From Muribaculaceae bacterium (GTDB lineage Bacteria; Bacteroidota; Bacteroidia; Bacteroidales; Muribaculaceae), in NCBI GenBank assembly GCA_017962285.1, contig JAGCVR010000139.1, positions 1 to 8,581 of the forward strand: a stretch of DNA of 8,581 bases, given 5' to 3'. A program made the translations under genes and the position numbers. Shown piece after piece: positions 6,148 through 8,581 of this stretch (position 1 is its first letter; each line of letters begins with the position of its first letter). The notes below the pieces were generated by a model. That model worked only from the letters and a program-made list of their open reading frames with translations, was not told the DNA's origin and ran no database searches.

Positions 6148-8274
6148 ATGGAAAACAAGATTGCCGAACTGGTATCAAAAGAACTGAACCTGAATTTCAA
6201 CTCGGTCAGCAATACCATTCATCTGCTGGACGATGGCGCCACCATCCCCTTCATCAGCCGTTAGCGCCACGAAGCCACCGGCAACCTCGACGATGTGGCG
6301 GTGCAGAGCGTTGAACAGCGGCTCAGCTACTACCGCGAACTGGAAAAACGCAAAGCCACAATACTCAAGACAATTGAAGCACAGGGACAGCTCACCGACG
6401 AACTTGCCGCCAAAGTGATGAACTGCTGGGACGCCACCGCTCTCGAGGACATCTACATGCCCTTCAAGCCCAAGCGCCGCACCCGCGCACAGGTGGCGCG
6501 TGAACATGGGCTGGAGCCGTTGGCAAAAATCATAATGGCACAGAACAGCCGCGACATCGTGTCAAAAGCCGAGAAATTCGCCAACGGCGATACCGTAACT
6601 ACCCCGCAGGATGCCATCAGCGGAGCGCAGGACATCATTGCTGAATGGATCAGCGAAAACACCGCCGTGCGCAACAGCGTGCGCCGCATATTCCGCCACG
6701 AAGCCGTTCTTCGCTCTCATTTCGTGAAAGGCAAAGAGATTGAGGGGCGAAACTACGAGAACTATTACGAATATTCACGCCCGCTGCGCCATGTGCAGTC
6801 GCATCAGCTGCTAGCCATCCGACGCGGCGAGAAAGAGGGATTCCTGAAAGTGGAAATCAGCATCAACGACGACAAGGCCATCGACAACATTGCCCGAATT
6901 GTGGTTAAAGGCAGTGGCGAAGCATCTACTCTGGTGGAAGAAGCTCTCACCGACAGCTACAAACGCCTCATCCTCCCGTCGATTGAGAGCGAATTTGCCT
7001 CAATCAGCAAGGAGAAAGCCGACGACGAAGCCATAGGCACTTTCACGGCTAACGTACGACAGCTGCTGTTCGCCCCGCCACTGGGACACAAGCGTGTGCT
7101 CGCCATCGACCCCGGGCAGCGCACCGGATGCAAGGTGGTGTGCCTCGACGAACAGGGAAACCTGCTTCACAACGACGTCATCTACCCCACCGCACCGCAC
7201 TATGACACCGACGGCGCACGAAAGAAACTGCTCTCGCTCACCGAAGCCTACAAGATACGCGCCATCGCTCTGGGCAACGGCACGGCAAGCCGTGAGACCG
7301 AGCAGTTCCTGAAACGAATCAGGTGGAACCGCGACATCGACGTGTTCGTGGTGAGCGAAAACGGCGCATCCATATACTCGGCATCTAAGATTGCCCGCGA
7401 CGAGTTCCCCGACAAGGACGTTACAGTGCGCGGTGCCGTCTCCATAGGACGACGCCTCATCGACCCGCTCGCTGAACTGGTGAAAATCGACCCGAAATCA
7501 ATCGGCGTGGGACAGTACCAGCACGACGTGGACCAGACTAAGCTGCGCCAGGCGCTGGAATTTACCGTGGAAAGCTGCGTGAACAGCGTGGGAGTGAACG
7601 TGAACACCGCTTCGCCCGAACTGCTCACATACGTGAGTGGGCTCGGTCCAGTACTGGCACAGAACATCGTGAATTACCGCGCCGAAAACGGCGACTTCAG
7701 AAGCCGCTCCGAGATTCTCAACGTACCGAAAATGGGTACCAAGACGTTTACCATGTCGGCTGGTTTTCTGCGAATCCCCGGTGCCGACAACCCTCTCGAC
7801 AATTCCGCCGTGCACCCCGAGCGCTACGACCTGGTGAACAGGATGGCGCAGGACTGCGGCTGCAGCGTCGAGGAACTAATCAAAGACAGCGGGAAACGGG
7901 AACAGGTGGACCTGAAACGGTATGTGACGCAAGACGTGGGAATGCCCACACTCACCGACATCATGCGGGAACTGGAGAAACCCGGGCGCGATCCTCGCTC
8001 AACAGTAGAAGTGGTGGAATTCGACGACAATGTGCGAACCATAAAGGATTTGCACGAAGGAATGGAACTGAACGGCATAGTGACCAATGTGGCACAGTTC
8101 GGCGCGTTTGTCGATATCGGTGTCCATGAGAACGGACTGGTACACATCTCCCAGCTGAGCAACCGGCGGGTGAACAACCCTCACGAAGTGGTGAAAACCG
8201 GGCAGAAAGTGCGTGTGAAAGTGCTGGGCGTGGACCTGGAACGCAAACGCATCTCCCTCACAATGAAACTCTGA
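6148..8274 (+). CDS. tex: Tex, S1-domain RNA-binding transcription accessory protein; frame interrupted by TAG at codon 39
   Basis: Tex is a conserved cytoplasmic nucleic-acid-binding protein (relative of eukaryotic Spt6) linked to transcription. From ATG 6148 the frame would encode 708 residues, normal for the family, with TGA at the end. It opens MENKIAELVSKELNLNF, runs to IPFISR, meets TAG at 6262-6264, then continues in the same frame with RHEATGNLDD. Domains by full-frame numbering: N-terminal helical Tex region (about 1-190), YqgF/RuvC-like domain (about 315-445, LAIDPGQRTGCK with Asp321, and GNGTASRETE), helix-hairpin-helix region (about 486-560) and a C-terminal S1 domain (about 636-708). 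No other stop or frameshift is seen in the remaining 669 codons, so the lesion is recent or a sequence error. A shorter product could start at GTG 6295 or later, but would lack the first 49 residues, and no Shine-Dalgarno precedes that GTG. Product identity is certain; whether the gene works is not. Confidence 0.9.
6262..6264 (+). other. in-frame TAG replacing the conserved tyrosine of tex
   Basis: The sequence around it reads IPFISR-TAG-RHEATG, where Tex proteins have R-Y-R/K (for example ARYRKE in E. coli). TAG differs from the tyrosine codons TAC and TAT by one base. The other complete genes here end in TAA or TGA and none contains an internal TAG. Confidence 0.9.
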
Positions 8275-8287
8275 CCCTGACTGGCGA

Positions 8288-8358
8288 TGCGCCGCTGGCG
8301 CAGGAAGTAAAAGAATGAAGTAAAAGGTGGAGTAATGCACCATCGGTGCAGGAAGTAA
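8288..8358. repeat. pair of look-alike hairpins each followed by GGAAGTAA
   Basis: TGCGCC-gct-GGCGCA (8288-8302) and TGCACC-atc-GGTGCA (8336-8350) are both 6-bp stems with 3-base loops, and both are followed by GGAAGTAA (8303-8310 and 8351-8358). The stem differs at one pair (G-C against A-T), changed on both sides. Between them two more (A/G)AGTAA motifs occur (8317-8323 and 8329-8335). The first hairpin begins 14 bases after the tex stop; without a T-run it is a poor intrinsic terminator. Confidence 0.7.
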
Positions 8359-8379
8359 TCGTGAGATGCCCGATTGATA

Positions 8380-8412
8380 GCGCCGGAGGTGCGGGCAGGC
8401 CGGAGGTCTGCC
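8380..8412. repeat. two adjacent hairpins sharing CCGGAGGT
   Basis: GCGCC-gga-GGTGC (8380-8392) and GGCAGGCC-gga-GGTCTGCC (8394-8412) form 5-bp and 8-bp stems with one G-T wobble each and identical GGA loops. The 8-mer CCGGAGGT is repeated directly at 8383-8390 and 8400-8407. Confidence 0.7.
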
Positions 8413-8418
8413 GTTGTG

Positions 8419-8438
8419 CCCCACGTGTTCACGTGGGG
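8419..8438. repeat. 8-bp perfect hairpin
   Basis: CCCCACGT (8419-8426) pairs with ACGTGGGG (8431-8438) around GTTC. It is part of the closely spaced palindrome series after tex. Confidence 0.75.
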
Positions 8439-8455
8439 GAAAGGATGCGTCAGGT

Positions 8456-8482
8456 CGGCCGCACGTCGAAGATGTGCGGCCG
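8456..8482. repeat. 12-bp hairpin with GAA loop
   Basis: CGGCCGCACGTC (8456-8467) pairs with GATGTGCGGCCG (8471-8482) with one G-T wobble and a GAA loop. It is the most stable stem of the series. Confidence 0.8.
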
Positions 8483-8489
8483 TGGTTGA

Positions 8490-8581
8490 TTCTGTCACCC
8501 TTTCAGGGTTTCACACGTTCGTTACACTCGTTACGGGGGTTGCGCTATGCTGCACCCCCGCCTGTGTTCTGTCAGGGCTTA
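8490..8581. repeat. REP-like element with two hairpins, continuing past the right edge
   Basis: The stretch holds ACCCT-ttc-AGGGT (8497-8509), the direct repeat TCGTTAC (8519-8525 and 8528-8534) and a larger hairpin, CGGGGGT (8534-8540) with ACCCCCG (8554-8560). TTCTGTCA occurs at 8490-8497 and again at 8567-8574, 77 bases apart, each followed within a few bases by AGGG. The layout resembles repetitive intergenic palindromes I recall from Bacteroidales genomes, but copy number cannot be judged from one window. Confidence 0.6.

Noticed and set aside
6262..6264. Genome-wide reassignment of TAG (alternative code, pyrrolysine)
   Set aside because: All other complete genes here are free of internal TAG, and a single TAG one base away from a tyrosine codon is more simply a mutation or error.
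8275..8310. Intrinsic terminator of tex
   Set aside because: The hairpin at 8288-8302 has only 6 bp and is followed by GGAAGTAA, with no T-run, so I cannot support it as a terminator on its own.
7999..8498. Minus-strand frames of 141 and 105 codons reaching into the region after tex
   Set aside because: They combine antisense tex with palindromic repeat sequence; no start signal, no conserved motif, and the palindromes explain the lack of stops.
8288..8581. CRISPR array
   Set aside because: The repeats are not identical, not regularly spaced and not separated by unique spacers of constant length.

Overview
The window looks like ordinary chromosome from a member of the Bacteroidales. Three things point there: the Nqr, ExbB/ExbD/ExbD/TonB and Tex proteins read as Bacteroidetes-type family members; the promoters match the Bacteroidetes consensus (TTTG, 20 bases, TAnnTTTG); and most gene starts lack a Shine-Dalgarno sequence and follow A/T-rich leaders. 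I cannot fix the genus from sequence alone; a Muribaculaceae- or Prevotella-like gut organism is a guess.

Layout. Bases 1-2412 (minus strand) hold the start of an Na+-translocating NADH:quinone oxidoreductase operon: nqrA, then nqrB running off the left edge. A 401-base A/T-rich divergent region follows, with promoters facing both ways and, on the plus strand, a roughly 180-base leader containing two tiny overlapping reading frames. Bases 2814-6029 (plus strand) are a compact energy-transduction operon, exbB - exbD - exbD - tonB, closed by a clear Rho-independent terminator at 6051-6088. Right after it a textbook Bacteroidetes promoter drives tex (6148-8274), a nucleic-acid-binding protein of the transcription machinery. 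Its frame is broken at codon 39 by a TAG where the family has tyrosine. From 8275 to the right edge there is no credible gene, only a dense run of about eight small hairpins of different sequence but similar build, resembling a REP-type palindrome cluster.

How the genes work together. NQR oxidises NADH and exports Na+, charging the inner membrane. The ExbB/ExbD motor and TonB use an ion gradient to energise outer-membrane TonB-dependent transporters, including the SusC-like glycan importers typical of this phylum. The two operons are divergent neighbours; shared control is possible but not shown. Tex is an independent unit.

Most worth a second look are the in-frame amber codon in an otherwise intact tex, the hairpin array after tex, and the coupled short frames in the exb leader.
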